This document shows, piece by piece, positions 15,480 through 24,261 of a stretch of DNA of 64,000 nucleotides; position 1 is the first letter of the stretch; each line of letters opens with the position of its first letter. The notes beneath the pieces were generated by a model. The model was not told the origin of the DNA, made no database searches, and saw only the letters and a program-made list of their open reading frames with translations. Source of the DNA: Pseudomonadota bacterium. GTDB taxonomy: Bacteria; Pseudomonadota; Gammaproteobacteria; Burkholderiales; Burkholderiaceae_C. Where the stretch lies: assembly GCA_021845965.1 (NCBI GenBank), contig JAJZUZ010000005.1, forward strand, positions 1 to 64,000, in the 5' to 3' direction. The position numbers and the translations under genes were made by a program.

Positions 15480-18374
15480 TCATTCGGACGCGCCATAGTC
15501 CAGCTCCCATTGGTTCCAGATCAGGTGATCGACTTTGTATTCGACTTTGACGCCAGACTCGCTCGCCGGGAAGCTTACGCCGAAGCCGATGATCGGGTCG
15601 GTCCGCGTTTTGAAGACATCCTTTCCGGCGAGCTTTGGGTCCAGGGCATAGAGAAGAAGCAGCCCGCGCTCAGGCGCGGCGGGTATGCCTTCCTCGCCTT
15701 TGCCGCGCACCCGGCGGATCGCCGGGCCGTTGGGCAATTCGGGCTCCTTTTGGACCACGCCGTTCTTTTGCTTGGCGGGGTCTGGCTTCCAAGCCTTCTT
15801 GGTTGCCGCCAGCGCGGCCGACCAAGCCGGCTCGTCCAGATCGATTGCCTCGTCGCGCGGCGACAAGAGGCGTCCGATCGAGTAGCGGTCATCGAAAGAG
15901 GAATTGGCCGAGCGTTGTAGCGCCCCATCGATGGTCCAGCCGCCGTCGAAAGTGTATTTCGCGCCGCGGCCGCCCGCGATCACTGCCACGGTCCAGCTCG
16001 TGAGCTCGTTGGATTTGGACATCATCGTGCGCACGAACTCCGCCAGCAGCTTGCTGACAACCTTGTGGGCCTTGGGATGCGACACAAACGCCTCGAAGAA
16101 GTCGGCCACGCTGTTGCCCGGAACCGCGTTCCACAAGAAGCCGCTGAATTCCTGGTCCACGCCCTCGCGCTTCCTGATGATGGGGCTGGACTCCGATGGC
16201 TTGCCCATCGAGCCGATGAGCTTGTTGGCCGCCGCGAGGTTCTGGTCGAGCCGGGCGTCATCCTTGAAGAAGGCGATGGTTTCAAGCAGTTCGCCGGAAA
16301 AGGACAGATAGAGGCTTTTGGCTGCGCGCATCTTCAATGGCGATGTCACCAGCAGCACCGGATGCGACTGGACTTTGAGTCCGTATTCCTTGGGCGTCGC
16401 GCCGCTTTCGGCCATCGCGTCGAATTCCATCCGCAGCTCCTCGGAGGCGTCGGCGATATGTCCGAACCATTCAACTAAGTCTTCGGTGGTGTAAAGCCGG
16501 CAGAGGTCCACGTAGCCGGGGCGGTAGCCGAACCAACGCCCCATCTGCATCAGCGTGTCATACATCTTGGTCGTGCGAACGAAGTAGCTGGTGCTCAGGC
16601 CTTCGAGCGTCAGACCCCGCGCGAGCTTGTCGCCGCCTATGGCGATCACCTTGAGGCCGTGCTCCTCCTGCTCCGAGTAGTCGAGGGCGTCCTTAGCCGT
16701 CCCGTTGATGGTCTTGATCTTGATGTCGGCGACCACGTCGGGAAGGGCGGCCAGGATCGCGGGCCAATCCGGGACAGTCAGGTTCTCGCCAGGTTCCTCG
16801 ATGAGGGTGGCGACTTCGGCGCAGGTAGGGACGAAGTCGGTCTCCCAAAGCGTCTTCAAATCCCCGGTAAGCGCGTCGTGGTCGATCCGTCTGGTCAGCC
16901 GCTGGACCATCATCATCACGTATTCTTCAACTTGCCGAAACACCTCCTTTTGGACCTTGGTGAAACGCGTCACATGGATGAGCATGGAGGCGTGCTCTTT
17001 GCCTTGTCCGCGCAAGGTCCGCGCGGCGCAGGCCAGCGCGAACGAGTGGATGGCCTGTTTGAGCGAGGGCGGGAGGATGTCTTGCCCCATGTAGGTCGGG
17101 ACATGGTCCTTGTTGTGTTTGGGCGGCATCCAGCCACCGGGCTCGTCGCCATTGACATAGTCGGACACATCGCGCATCAGCGGAAGGCCGCCGACGCGAC
17201 CCTCGGGGCCAAGCAGACCGAACACCCGCGCCGGGCCGACGTAGTTCGACGGGGCGGCCAGGTTGACGATGAACGACTGCGGGAACAGGTCGGGGCCTTC
17301 GTCGGTGGTCTCGTTTCTGCGGTGGATGAAGATGTTGGCGAAGGGCGTGGCGGTGTAGCCGACATAGGCCTTCCTGTCGAAAGCATGCAGGATGCTTCGG
17401 ATCAGGCCATTGATGGCCTTCGGCTCGTGGTCGTCGTCCGGTTTGCCATCCGGGTCAATCAATTGCTCGCCGGTATCCACCGAGGCGTTGTCCGCCTCGT
17501 CGTCGATGACCAATAGCGGCAGTTTGGTGACGATGCGCCGCCCTGTCTTCAAGTCCGTCGTGTCGGCCACATGCCCTCGAATCCATTTGAGAAGCTGCGT
17601 GAGGACCGTCTTGTTCTTCTTGACCACGAACAGCCAGGGCTTCTCTTCCGGCGAGATGGCGAAGTGCCTGGCGACGGCGGCGTTGAAGTCGCCCCGGTCG
17701 GCCCGCGTGGTCGCGCAGTGCGGATGGATCGCTGGATCGCTGTCGATGGCGCCCACGCCCAGCGGCTTGCCGGGGTCGCGATTCTCGGAGGTCTCATAGC
17801 CCAAGAACGTCTCTTCAAGCCGTATTTGAGTTTGAGAGCGCAGGTTGTTGTGCAGGCCCGCCAGCACGATGATGATCTTGTAGCCGGCGTCGGCCGCCTT
17901 GCACACCAGGCCTGAATAGTTGCCGGTCTTGCCCGACTGGACGTGCCCCACGACCAAGCCCCGGCGATCCCACGGCCCCGGCCTTTTGGCGTCTTCCAGC
18001 AGTCCAAGGATGTGGTCGGTCGATTTGTCGAGCGCGCCGACCACCTCCACCGACAGTTTGAGCTCCAAGAACCGCTGGTAGCGCGGCCAGTAGCGCCAAT
18101 CCTTCTTCTTGGCGGCGACCAGCCATGGCAGATGGCCCTCGGCGTCTTGCAGCGTGGTGTCCTTGCCGATCCAGTGGCTGAACCGCTGGATCAAGACCCC
18201 GATGGCGGCGGCTTGATCGGCCTCCTCGAAAGGCGTGGTCTTGAGGATGCCGGCTGCGAGCTTCACTTTTGTGGCGATGGCGGCCGGCGTGATGCCCACG
18301 GTCTCGCGTTCGGCCTCGAGCATGAGTTGGGCCATGTTGATGACGGGCAGCAGGGATTTGTCGGGTTGCGGCAT
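15480..18374 (-). CDS. Z1-domain SF2 helicase-like protein
   Basis: 964 aa. Residues 143-150 (GHVQSGKT) form a Walker A and 286-295 (PLLVIDDEAD) a DEAD-type Walker B. Later motifs include YVGYTATPFANIF and IAIGGDKLARGLTLEGLSTSYFVR, with MQMGRWFGYR as the arginine-finger motif VI. These define the Z1 family of nucleic-acid-dependent ATPases found in restriction-like systems. It probably translocates on DNA and works with the GHKL ATPase (9 bp upstream) and the nuclease downstream. Length is normal for the family. Confidence 0.92.
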   Translation of the reverse strand: MPQPDKSLLPVINMAQLMLEAERETVGITPAAIATKVKLAAGILKTTPFEEADQAAAIGVLIQRFSHWIGKDTTLQDAEGHLPWLVAAKKKDWRYWPRYQRFLELKLSVEVVGALDKSTDHILGLLEDAKRPGPWDRRGLVVGHVQSGKTGNYSGLVCKAADAGYKIIIVLAGLHNNLRSQTQIRLEETFLGYETSENRDPGKPLGVGAIDSDPAIHPHCATTRADRGDFNAAVARHFAISPEEKPWLFVVKKNKTVLTQLLKWIRGHVADTTDLKTGRRIVTKLPLLVIDDEADNASVDTGEQLIDPDGKPDDDHEPKAINGLIRSILHAFDRKAYVGYTATPFANIFIHRRNETTDEGPDLFPQSFIVNLAAPSNYVGPARVFGLLGPEGRVGGLPLMRDVSDYVNGDEPGGWMPPKHNKDHVPTYMGQDILPPSLKQAIHSFALACAARTLRGQGKEHASMLIHVTRFTKVQKEVFRQVEEYVMMMVQRLTRRIDHDALTGDLKTLWETDFVPTCAEVATLIEEPGENLTVPDWPAILAALPDVVADIKIKTINGTAKDALDYSEQEEHGLKVIAIGGDKLARGLTLEGLSTSYFVRTTKMYDTLMQMGRWFGYRPGYVDLCRLYTTEDLVEWFGHIADASEELRMEFDAMAESGATPKEYGLKVQSHPVLLVTSPLKMRAAKSLYLSFSGELLETIAFFKDDARLDQNLAAANKLIGSMGKPSESSPIIRKREGVDQEFSGFLWNAVPGNSVADFFEAFVSHPKAHKVVSKLLAEFVRTMMSKSNELTSWTVAVIAGGRGAKYTFDGGWTIDGALQRSANSSFDDRYSIGRLLSPRDEAIDLDEPAWSAALAATKKAWKPDPAKQKNGVVQKEPELPNGPAIRRVRGKGEEGIPAAPERGLLLLYALDPKLAGKDVFKTRTDPIIGFGVSFPASESGVKVEYKVDHLIWNQWELDYGASE

Positions 18375-18383
18375 GGCGTTCTT

Positions 18384-19898
18384 CTATGTGCTGGGGGCCG
18401 AGGGCGGGTCTGCGGCCGGGAGTTTGTCGATCAGCGATGGGAAATTCTGGAAAGGGTCGGTGGACAGCAAGGCTCGCTTGGCGAGCTCAGGGGTCATGCC
18501 GCGCCGCCCGACCATATCTTGATAGATGGTGTGCATGACGGCCACGATTTCGGCGGGCGCCTCCCCAGCAAACGCGGTGCGCGGCGTCTCCTTGTTCTCC
18601 GCCGTGTCAAGCCAAATGCGCTGCACGGGCACCGTCTCTTGGATTACCCGGAGCATCGCCTTGACCATGGGAAGCAGGGGGCCTGCGGCCTCGGTGACGG
18701 CGGCGATGGCCGGATGATTCTCGTCGATGCGGTAGCGAATGCCCGTGGCCGTGTGGTCCACCCGCCAAGCCTGTTCGAGCGGGGTGCCGGTAGGGCTCGG
18801 CGTGGGGCTGCCGCGATAGGCGAACACCTTGCGCGCTCGCTCGCGCGCATGCTCGGCCAAGGAAGTCAGCCAGGGGCGCAGCGCCACCGGCGGGCGGGCC
18901 GTAGACTTCTTGATGTCGATCTTCCAGGCGGCGTCGGCAGTGTTGGGGATGTCCAGGCGGATGCGGGCGAGGCGGTGCGACTCCTCCCGATTCCACGCGC
19001 GACCAGGACCAAGGCCCAGCCAGCCGCCAGCGACCAGAAGTCGCTCGTTGCGGTAGATGTAGAAGCCTTGCTGCGCGGTCCAGCCGTTGGGGCCTGCGCC
19101 AGCCTTCCATTCGTCGTCGGTGAGCTTGTCCTTGTGCGGCAGCACGAAGCACTCGACTTCCACCAAGCCCTCGGGTGTGCGCTTGCGGCCCACAGGCGAG
19201 GACCACGAGCGTCCAGCCATGAACGGGTCCCACGGGGCGATGGGCCTGTCGTTGATGAGGATGCGAAGCCTGGGTCGAGGCCCTTGGATGAGTCGGTGGA
19301 ACACCATCGCCAAGTGGGCTTCGACCTGGTCAGCCATGTTGAGGAAGTCCTGGACCGTGTAGCCCTCGGTGACGATGCGGTCCAACAGCTCCCACAAGAC
19401 TAGCGTGCCGTGGGTCTTGCCATCGAGCGCCGAAATGTGGGTTTCCGAGCCGGGGGCCGGGCCTTCAAACATCAGCCATTTCGCCTGGGGCAGCGCCGCG
19501 AGCTCCTGCAAATCCCAGCGCAGGCAGCAAGAGGCACCATCTTTCACCGTCGCCACGGTCAGGCGCCGGCACTGCGAAAGCGACGCCGTCTTCATGCCCA
19601 TGCCGAAGCGGCCCAGATCGTTCGCCGCGCGCGCCTCGAGTGGGCTTTTGTCGCCAAGCGTCATCGCGCTTTCAAGCTCCGGGTCGCTCATGCCGCTACC
19701 GTTGTCGAGGACGGCGATGCGGCTGTTAGGGCCATCCCATGCCAGATCGATGCGGACTTCGGTGGCCCCAGCCGAGATGCTGTTGTCGATGATGTCGGCC
19801 AGCGCGGTGGCTGGCGAGTAGCCCATCCCGCGAAGGGATTCGAGCATGGGGGCGGCGCGTGGCGGCGCTTCCCTCGTTTTGGGCGGACGCGGGATCAT
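18384..19898 (-). CDS. GHKL ATPase, MutL/MORC-like, of the defence operon
   Basis: 504 aa from ATG 19898, which overlaps the sigma-like gene stop (ATGA). The Bergerat ATP fold is complete: ADIIDNS (residues 34-40, metal-binding Asn39), DNGSGM (65-70), and GRFGMGMKTAS (96-106). The general base that is Glu in MutL and MORC appears as Asp35 (ADIIDN). A transducer-like region follows with KKSTARPPV (C-terminal of the S5-fold Lys loop). Such ATPases act as DNA clamps; here it would gate the Z1 and nuclease partners. C-terminal ~150 residues are helical and unassigned. Confidence 0.88.
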   Translation of the reverse strand: MIPRPPKTREAPPRAAPMLESLRGMGYSPATALADIIDNSISAGATEVRIDLAWDGPNSRIAVLDNGSGMSDPELESAMTLGDKSPLEARAANDLGRFGMGMKTASLSQCRRLTVATVKDGASCCLRWDLQELAALPQAKWLMFEGPAPGSETHISALDGKTHGTLVLWELLDRIVTEGYTVQDFLNMADQVEAHLAMVFHRLIQGPRPRLRILINDRPIAPWDPFMAGRSWSSPVGRKRTPEGLVEVECFVLPHKDKLTDDEWKAGAGPNGWTAQQGFYIYRNERLLVAGGWLGLGPGRAWNREESHRLARIRLDIPNTADAAWKIDIKKSTARPPVALRPWLTSLAEHARERARKVFAYRGSPTPSPTGTPLEQAWRVDHTATGIRYRIDENHPAIAAVTEAAGPLLPMVKAMLRVIQETVPVQRIWLDTAENKETPRTAFAGEAPAEIVAVMHTIYQDMVGRRGMTPELAKRALLSTDPFQNFPSLIDKLPAADPPSAPST

Positions 19899-22111
19899 CG
19901 CCAGTAGCCCTTTCCTGCCTCGTGCGCGAAGCCTAGCTCGACGAGCCTCGGGATCAGGATGCTTGTGTGGGTGTATTCGTCGTCGTCGGCCCGGACCCAA
20001 ATCTTGCCGGTGCCTCCCAGCCTGTCGTCTTCGACAGAAGCCTTCATGCTCTCGGCCAGTCTCAACGCCTCGTTGACGGCGACAGGCACCATCCTCAAAG
20101 GCCGATTGAGCAGCATGACTTCGATTGGGTTGATTGGCACTGGCCTATTGCCCTCGCTGTCGGTTTTTTCTGCCGCAGATTCTGATCCTTCTACGCGTGG
20201 GCGTCCATTGCCAGGGGCCAGAAGTCCAGCGCGTGACTGGTGCCGCAGTTTGGCGAGTGCCTTGGATTCGATTTGGCGGACACGCTCGCGCGTTACCCCC
20301 ATCGCTACGCCGATCTCATCGAGGGTGTGCTCAGCGAGCTCGCCGAGTCCGAAGCGCTGGCGGATGATCCGTTCGTCTTTGAGGGAGAGGCACGCCAGGG
20401 CCGCGTTGATTGTTCCTTCAAGCTGGCGGTCCGCCACGACCTCCATCGGATCGCGCGCGATATGTTCGTCCGCCATGCTTGGCTCCATCTGCACGTCGAA
20501 GTCAATCTCGTCAAGCGGCAAAGGCTCCAAGGCCATGCGGATCAAGCCGGCGGCCTTGCGCTCGGCCAGACCAAGCCTGGCGGCGATTTCGCGAGGCTTG
20601 GGAGCACGGCCATTCTGCTCTTCGAAGGCTTCCGATTCTCGAATAAGGCGTTGGGTTTCTTCGTAGACATGGACAGGCAGCCGGATCGTTCGGCTCTTGT
20701 CCGCGACAAAGCGGCTGATGCCCTGGCGCACCCACCAAATGGCGAATGTGGAGAACCGAAAACCTCGACGCCAATCGAATTTGTCCACCGCGCGAAGCAG
20801 GCCGATGTTGCCTTCCTGGACCAAGTCGCTGATGGGTTGGCCGGAATACATGTATTTCCTTGCCTGGAACAGAACCAGCTTCAAATTGCCGGTGGCCATG
20901 CGGTCGCGTTCGCGGCGGTGGAGGGCCATGGCCCGTTTGAAATCGGAGGCCGCCTCGGCCCTGTCCCGCATCGCCTCATCGGTCAGTTCAAGCAGGAAAC
21001 TGCTGGCGATGTGCATGGATGCAAGCAAGCTGCGTGTTTCACTCCAAGTTGGCGAGTCGCGGGCGGGGTCGATGGTGACACCGGACAAAAGCGCAGCGGC
21101 AGCGAAAAAGTCGGCGTCCGGGGCCTCAGATCTAGAGCCCGAGCTTGGATCATCGTCCTCCTCCTCGGCGCCACTTGTCGGGGGCTCGCATTTGAGAGCG
21201 GCGGCGACAGGGGCGACGTCGATTGCCGCGTCCGAATCTTGGATCAAAGGCGGTTCTTGCCGTGGGCCTGCGCAAAGCCAGCGCATGGGGAGCTTGCCGG
21301 ATTGGACCGCCTTGGCTGCGTCGAGTAGGCGCGCGATACCGTCAGGCCATGCAGCGAGCGCATCCAGCGCCAATTCGAGGCTGGCCTCCATGGCTTGGCC
21401 GATCTCGATTTCTTCTTCCGCGCTAAGCAACCGGTGTCGCTGCGCCTCGCGCTGATAGAGATAGAAAGGATCGTGCTGCGTGGAGGTCAGCACCCCGATG
21501 TGCGCCAGCGCGTCGGTCAGCTCATCCTCTTCTTGGAGCGTCTCGGTTGGCTCCACATGGACGGTCGAGTCCTCGAAAGCGTCCACCCGCTCCAAGCGCT
21601 CATCGGTCTGGCATCCCATGTCCGCCAAGACCATGCGATAGACGCCCGCCTTCGCTTCGTCTTGCGCGCCTTCTGGGTCGCGCGACACCTCGACGACCTC
21701 CTCATCTGGCACGCTGCCCTCGCGCAAGGCGCGCAAAAACAGCCGTCGCAACCGCGAGTGGGCTTCTGGATCGTCGATAGTGGGTAGAAACGAGGCGTTG
21801 TCTGGCAGGTAGGCGGTTAGGTCGCCCCAGTCAGGCCAAGTGTCGATGGGCGCATGCTTGGCCATCTCGGCCTGTGCCGCCCTTGCCGTCTCCCACACAG
21901 CAGGATCATTGGGCACGACCGGCGCTGCGACCTCCGCTTCCCAGCCGTCCATGGTGGATGGCTGCGACTGATCGGAGTCGTCCGCCATGGGGGCGAACTC
22001 CATGGCGTCGTCGGATGGGACGGATGGCGGGGATCTAGGCTCAGCTTGGTCGGCTATCAGGCGCGCAGCTTGGTTAGCCGATAGACGTTCCAACGCTGCG
22101 TGGGCGATCAC
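19895..22111 (-). CDS. Sigma-70-like factor with extra C-terminal domain, head of the defence operon
   Basis: 738 aa, GTG start preceded by GAGGA. After ~200 acidic residues it has region 1.2 (DPFYLYQREAQRHRLLSAEEE), regions 2.1-2.4 (NLKLVLFQARKYMYSGQPIS, then DLVQEGNIGLLRAVDKFDWR and FRFSTFAIWWVRQGISR), region 3, and region 4.2 (LDEIGVAMGVTRERVRQIE). About 120 residues follow, ending in a winged-helix-like RLVELGFAHEAGKGYW. Housekeeping sigma factors lack such a tail. It may direct RNA polymerase to the operon or sense phage transcription (inference). The gene overlaps the ATPase gene by 4 bp. Confidence 0.88.
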   Translation of the reverse strand: MIAHAALERLSANQAARLIADQAEPRSPPSVPSDDAMEFAPMADDSDQSQPSTMDGWEAEVAAPVVPNDPAVWETARAAQAEMAKHAPIDTWPDWGDLTAYLPDNASFLPTIDDPEAHSRLRRLFLRALREGSVPDEEVVEVSRDPEGAQDEAKAGVYRMVLADMGCQTDERLERVDAFEDSTVHVEPTETLQEEDELTDALAHIGVLTSTQHDPFYLYQREAQRHRLLSAEEEIEIGQAMEASLELALDALAAWPDGIARLLDAAKAVQSGKLPMRWLCAGPRQEPPLIQDSDAAIDVAPVAAALKCEPPTSGAEEEDDDPSSGSRSEAPDADFFAAAALLSGVTIDPARDSPTWSETRSLLASMHIASSFLLELTDEAMRDRAEAASDFKRAMALHRRERDRMATGNLKLVLFQARKYMYSGQPISDLVQEGNIGLLRAVDKFDWRRGFRFSTFAIWWVRQGISRFVADKSRTIRLPVHVYEETQRLIRESEAFEEQNGRAPKPREIAARLGLAERKAAGLIRMALEPLPLDEIDFDVQMEPSMADEHIARDPMEVVADRQLEGTINAALACLSLKDERIIRQRFGLGELAEHTLDEIGVAMGVTRERVRQIESKALAKLRHQSRAGLLAPGNGRPRVEGSESAAEKTDSEGNRPVPINPIEVMLLNRPLRMVPVAVNEALRLAESMKASVEDDRLGGTGKIWVRADDDEYTHTSILIPRLVELGFAHEAGKGYWR

Positions 22112-22350
22112 AATGCCGTCCTCGCGATGGGCGCATCAATGGAGGGGCTTCGCGGAGACGACCCGCGCGCGAGGACATGCGCATGTGGTGTGCGCCGTCG
22201 CGAGCGAGAACCTCCTACTTTCCCTGTGGCCATTTTGGCTCTGTGAGTTTGTCTTGTCACAAATTCTACAGGCGCGGCATAGGGGAAAACGGGCTCGTTT
22301 TCCTCCTCCCGCAGTTTTGGACGGTGCGACGCTTAGGCTAATGGATGTCG

Positions 22351-22378
22351 TCCACTCGGTCCTGCGCGGTCGAGTGGA
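22351..22378 (+). terminator. Stem-loop with T-run upstream of the sigma-like gene
   Basis: TCCACTCG (22351-22358) pairs with CGAGTGGA (22371-22378), followed on the plus strand by TATTTTTCTT. It lies in the 275-bp gap between the sigma-like gene and the next minus-strand gene. On the plus strand no gene precedes it, so it may insulate the operon promoter or act as an operator instead. Confidence 0.4.
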
Positions 22379-22386
22379 TATTTTTC

Positions 22387-22815
22387 TTACGGCCCAATAT
22401 TGGCGACCACGACATCAACAATGGTTCCGTGATGGGTTTGGATGTGCGCGCAGGCCACGCCGGATTCCAGCAGCAGTCCCCACTCCTCTAGGCTGCCGCC
22501 GTTGCCCCAGATGGCTCGCAATGGGGTGGTCAAGGTCAGCGCATAGACAACCGGGTGCGCATTGAAGCTGATGCCGCGCTTGCCGGCCACGATTTTTTCG
22601 CGGGCCAGTCCTTCGCACTGATTCATTGGCTCGTTGTCGGCCTTGTTCATTTCGGCCATTCTTGAGTCGAATAGCCAGTTGCCGATGGCTAATGTCAGCG
22701 TCAAAAAATGGAAAGAGGCTGTTTCGGCTCTGTCTTCGAACTCATCGATCGGAATTTGGAGTTTCTCCGAGACAGCCGATGCAATTCGTTGTCGCTCGGT
22801 TTCAAAGCAACTCAA
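22387..22815 (-). CDS. Unknown protein downstream of the TIGR04255 cassette
   Basis: 142 aa, no family recognised. The N-terminal half is helical (ERQRIASAVSEKLQIPIDEFEDRAETASFHFLTLTLAIGNWLFDSRM is written here by its first 20 residues only: ERQRIASAVSEKLQIPIDEF). The C-terminal half is more strand-like and ends VDVVVANIGP. No signal peptide. It is 127 bp downstream of the permuted papain-like gene on the same strand and may belong to that cassette. Confidence 0.6.
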   Translation of the reverse strand: MSCFETERQRIASAVSEKLQIPIDEFEDRAETASFHFLTLTLAIGNWLFDSRMAEMNKADNEPMNQCEGLAREKIVAGKRGISFNAHPVVYALTLTTPLRAIWGNGGSLEEWGLLLESGVACAHIQTHHGTIVDVVVANIGP

Positions 22816-22942
22816 GCTTTACCATTCGATGCTCTTCGTGGCGCCGACCGGGCATCGAAGATGAGGGCAAACGGCTGGTTGGCGGGTCTTTGTGAAGGCT
22901 TCTCGTGGATGCAAGAACGAGCGCGTTCAGCCTTTATTCACT

Positions 22943-23752
22943 CTATTTGTCACCAGCAGCAAGAGGTGGGGCCACTTGTGCTTCAACACTTTTTTCTAAA
23001 CTGAGCAGTGCAACCTGGTAGGTTTCAACGCACTCTCTGAATAATGGGGGAGTAGGCCCTGCTTGGCACACACGCCGCATTTCGCCCGCTACCCTTTCTG
23101 CCGATGCCTTGAGGTCTTTCTGCATCGCCGGCCTTACTCCTGCGTTGGGTTCAACGGCCGCTGCGGCAACTTCTTCGGGAAGCACCCTTAGACCTCTGTT
23201 GTTTGCCCTGACCGCCTCGACATGCGCTGGCATTTCGGCGATGTTCTGAGATTGGCCCCATCGGGTAAGGCAACAGGCGACAGCGTCGCCCCATGCGCGG
23301 CTCTCTTGCGTTGGGTCCCATGACTGTAAGTCAATGAGTGGAAGGCCTGCACCGTGGAATATGTCGGCAACAAACGATGAGCAGGTATGGCCATCAGAAT
23401 CGGGGCCCGCCAAGTAGCTGCCGTCGCTCTTTACGGCCCCTTGACCGGCATACAAGTTCACCCCGTAGCAAACTTCGTCCTTGATGTCCTCATACTTTTC
23501 TAACATGCCGCGGATCACCGGCGCGACAAGCTCCATGCCGGCTGCGGGGAGGTTCGCTATCGACGCCGCCCAGTTCGGCTGGGGGTAACCCTCCTGAACC
23601 AGCATTCGGTGCCATGCGAGATGCAGAAGTTTGGCCGTGCCGCCATCGTCGCACAGAGCAACACCTATGTGGCTTCCAAAAGTTCCGTGGGTGATGGCGA
23701 TCGCCACTTGATCGCCAGCTATGGAAACATCCGTCGCCGACACGTATGGCAT
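22943..23752 (-). CDS. Probable circularly permuted NlpC/P60 (papain-like) protein
   Basis: 269 aa. An early histidine segment (HGTFGSHIGVALCDDGG, then LLHLAWHRML) and a later cysteine segment (GHTCSSFVADIFHGAGLPL) place His before Cys. This is the order seen in YaeF/YiiX-type permuted papain-like hydrolases, in which the Cys starts a helix. Such enzymes cleave amide or thioester bonds. No signal peptide, so it would act in the cytoplasm. It is the last member of a tight four-gene row (4 bp after the previous gene). The family assignment is inferred from motif pattern only. Confidence 0.55.
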   Translation of the reverse strand: MPYVSATDVSIAGDQVAIAITHGTFGSHIGVALCDDGGTAKLLHLAWHRMLVQEGYPQPNWAASIANLPAAGMELVAPVIRGMLEKYEDIKDEVCYGVNLYAGQGAVKSDGSYLAGPDSDGHTCSSFVADIFHGAGLPLIDLQSWDPTQESRAWGDAVACCLTRWGQSQNIAEMPAHVEAVRANNRGLRVLPEEVAAAAVEPNAGVRPAMQKDLKASAERVAGEMRRVCQAGPTPPLFRECVETYQVALLSLEKSVEAQVAPPLAAGDK

Positions 23753-23756
23753 GTCT

Positions 23757-24260
23757 TTACTCAGGAGTCACCATGCCGATGAGAGCCTCATTTGGGTTGA
23801 CTCCCTGATTTGCCAAGGCTGCCCGAGCGGCTTCAAGAGCATCAGCCCAGCCCTTGGTTGCCTGCTTGCGCGTCCACGTCGCCCTCAACAAAACTGCCAA
23901 ATGCTTTCCGTTTACCCTGTCTTTTGGCAGGGTTGAGAGATCGATCGCTTCGTCGCCGAACTTCGTCAGGGCTTCCATCACAGACTTGGCGGTCTGCGTG
24001 AGTTCGGTCTGAGTTGCTGAGAGTGCTGGATTGAGAATGCGCCCGCGCCACGCGCTCTCGAGTTTCATTCGCTCCATCATGAGTCGTGAACTCGACTGAA
24101 TTGCCTCCACGTCATGGACATTCAGTGCGCCGGTGAAGAACGCTCGACTCATAGATCCAGCGACGACTTTGGCTTCAAAGGTCTCCATTGGAGAATAATC
24201 GATGGGAGGAGCGAACGCCGTAACCGGCGTTGCGACATGTGAAAACATGAGAGCTGCCAA
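23757..24260 (-). CDS. Unknown helical protein in the TIGR04255 cassette
   Basis: 167 aa, predominantly alpha-helical, no recognised family, signal peptide or clear membrane helix. It contains a long central helix-rich stretch (VEAIQSSSRLMMERMKLESA) and a C-terminal ATKGWADALEAARAAL. It starts 1 bp after the TIGR04255 stop codon and ends 4 bp before the papain-like gene, so the three are almost surely co-translated and functionally linked. Confidence 0.65.
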   Translation of the reverse strand: MAALMFSHVATPVTAFAPPIDYSPMETFEAKVVAGSMSRAFFTGALNVHDVEAIQSSSRLMMERMKLESAWRGRILNPALSATQTELTQTAKSVMEALTKFGDEAIDLSTLPKDRVNGKHLAVLLRATWTRKQATKGWADALEAARAALANQGVNPNEALIGMVTPE

Positions 24261-24261
24261 T

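Noticed and set aside
17943-19403. Plus-strand 486-codon frame across the Z1 and ATPase genes
   Set aside because: Antisense to two well-supported genes; no motifs, composition artefact.
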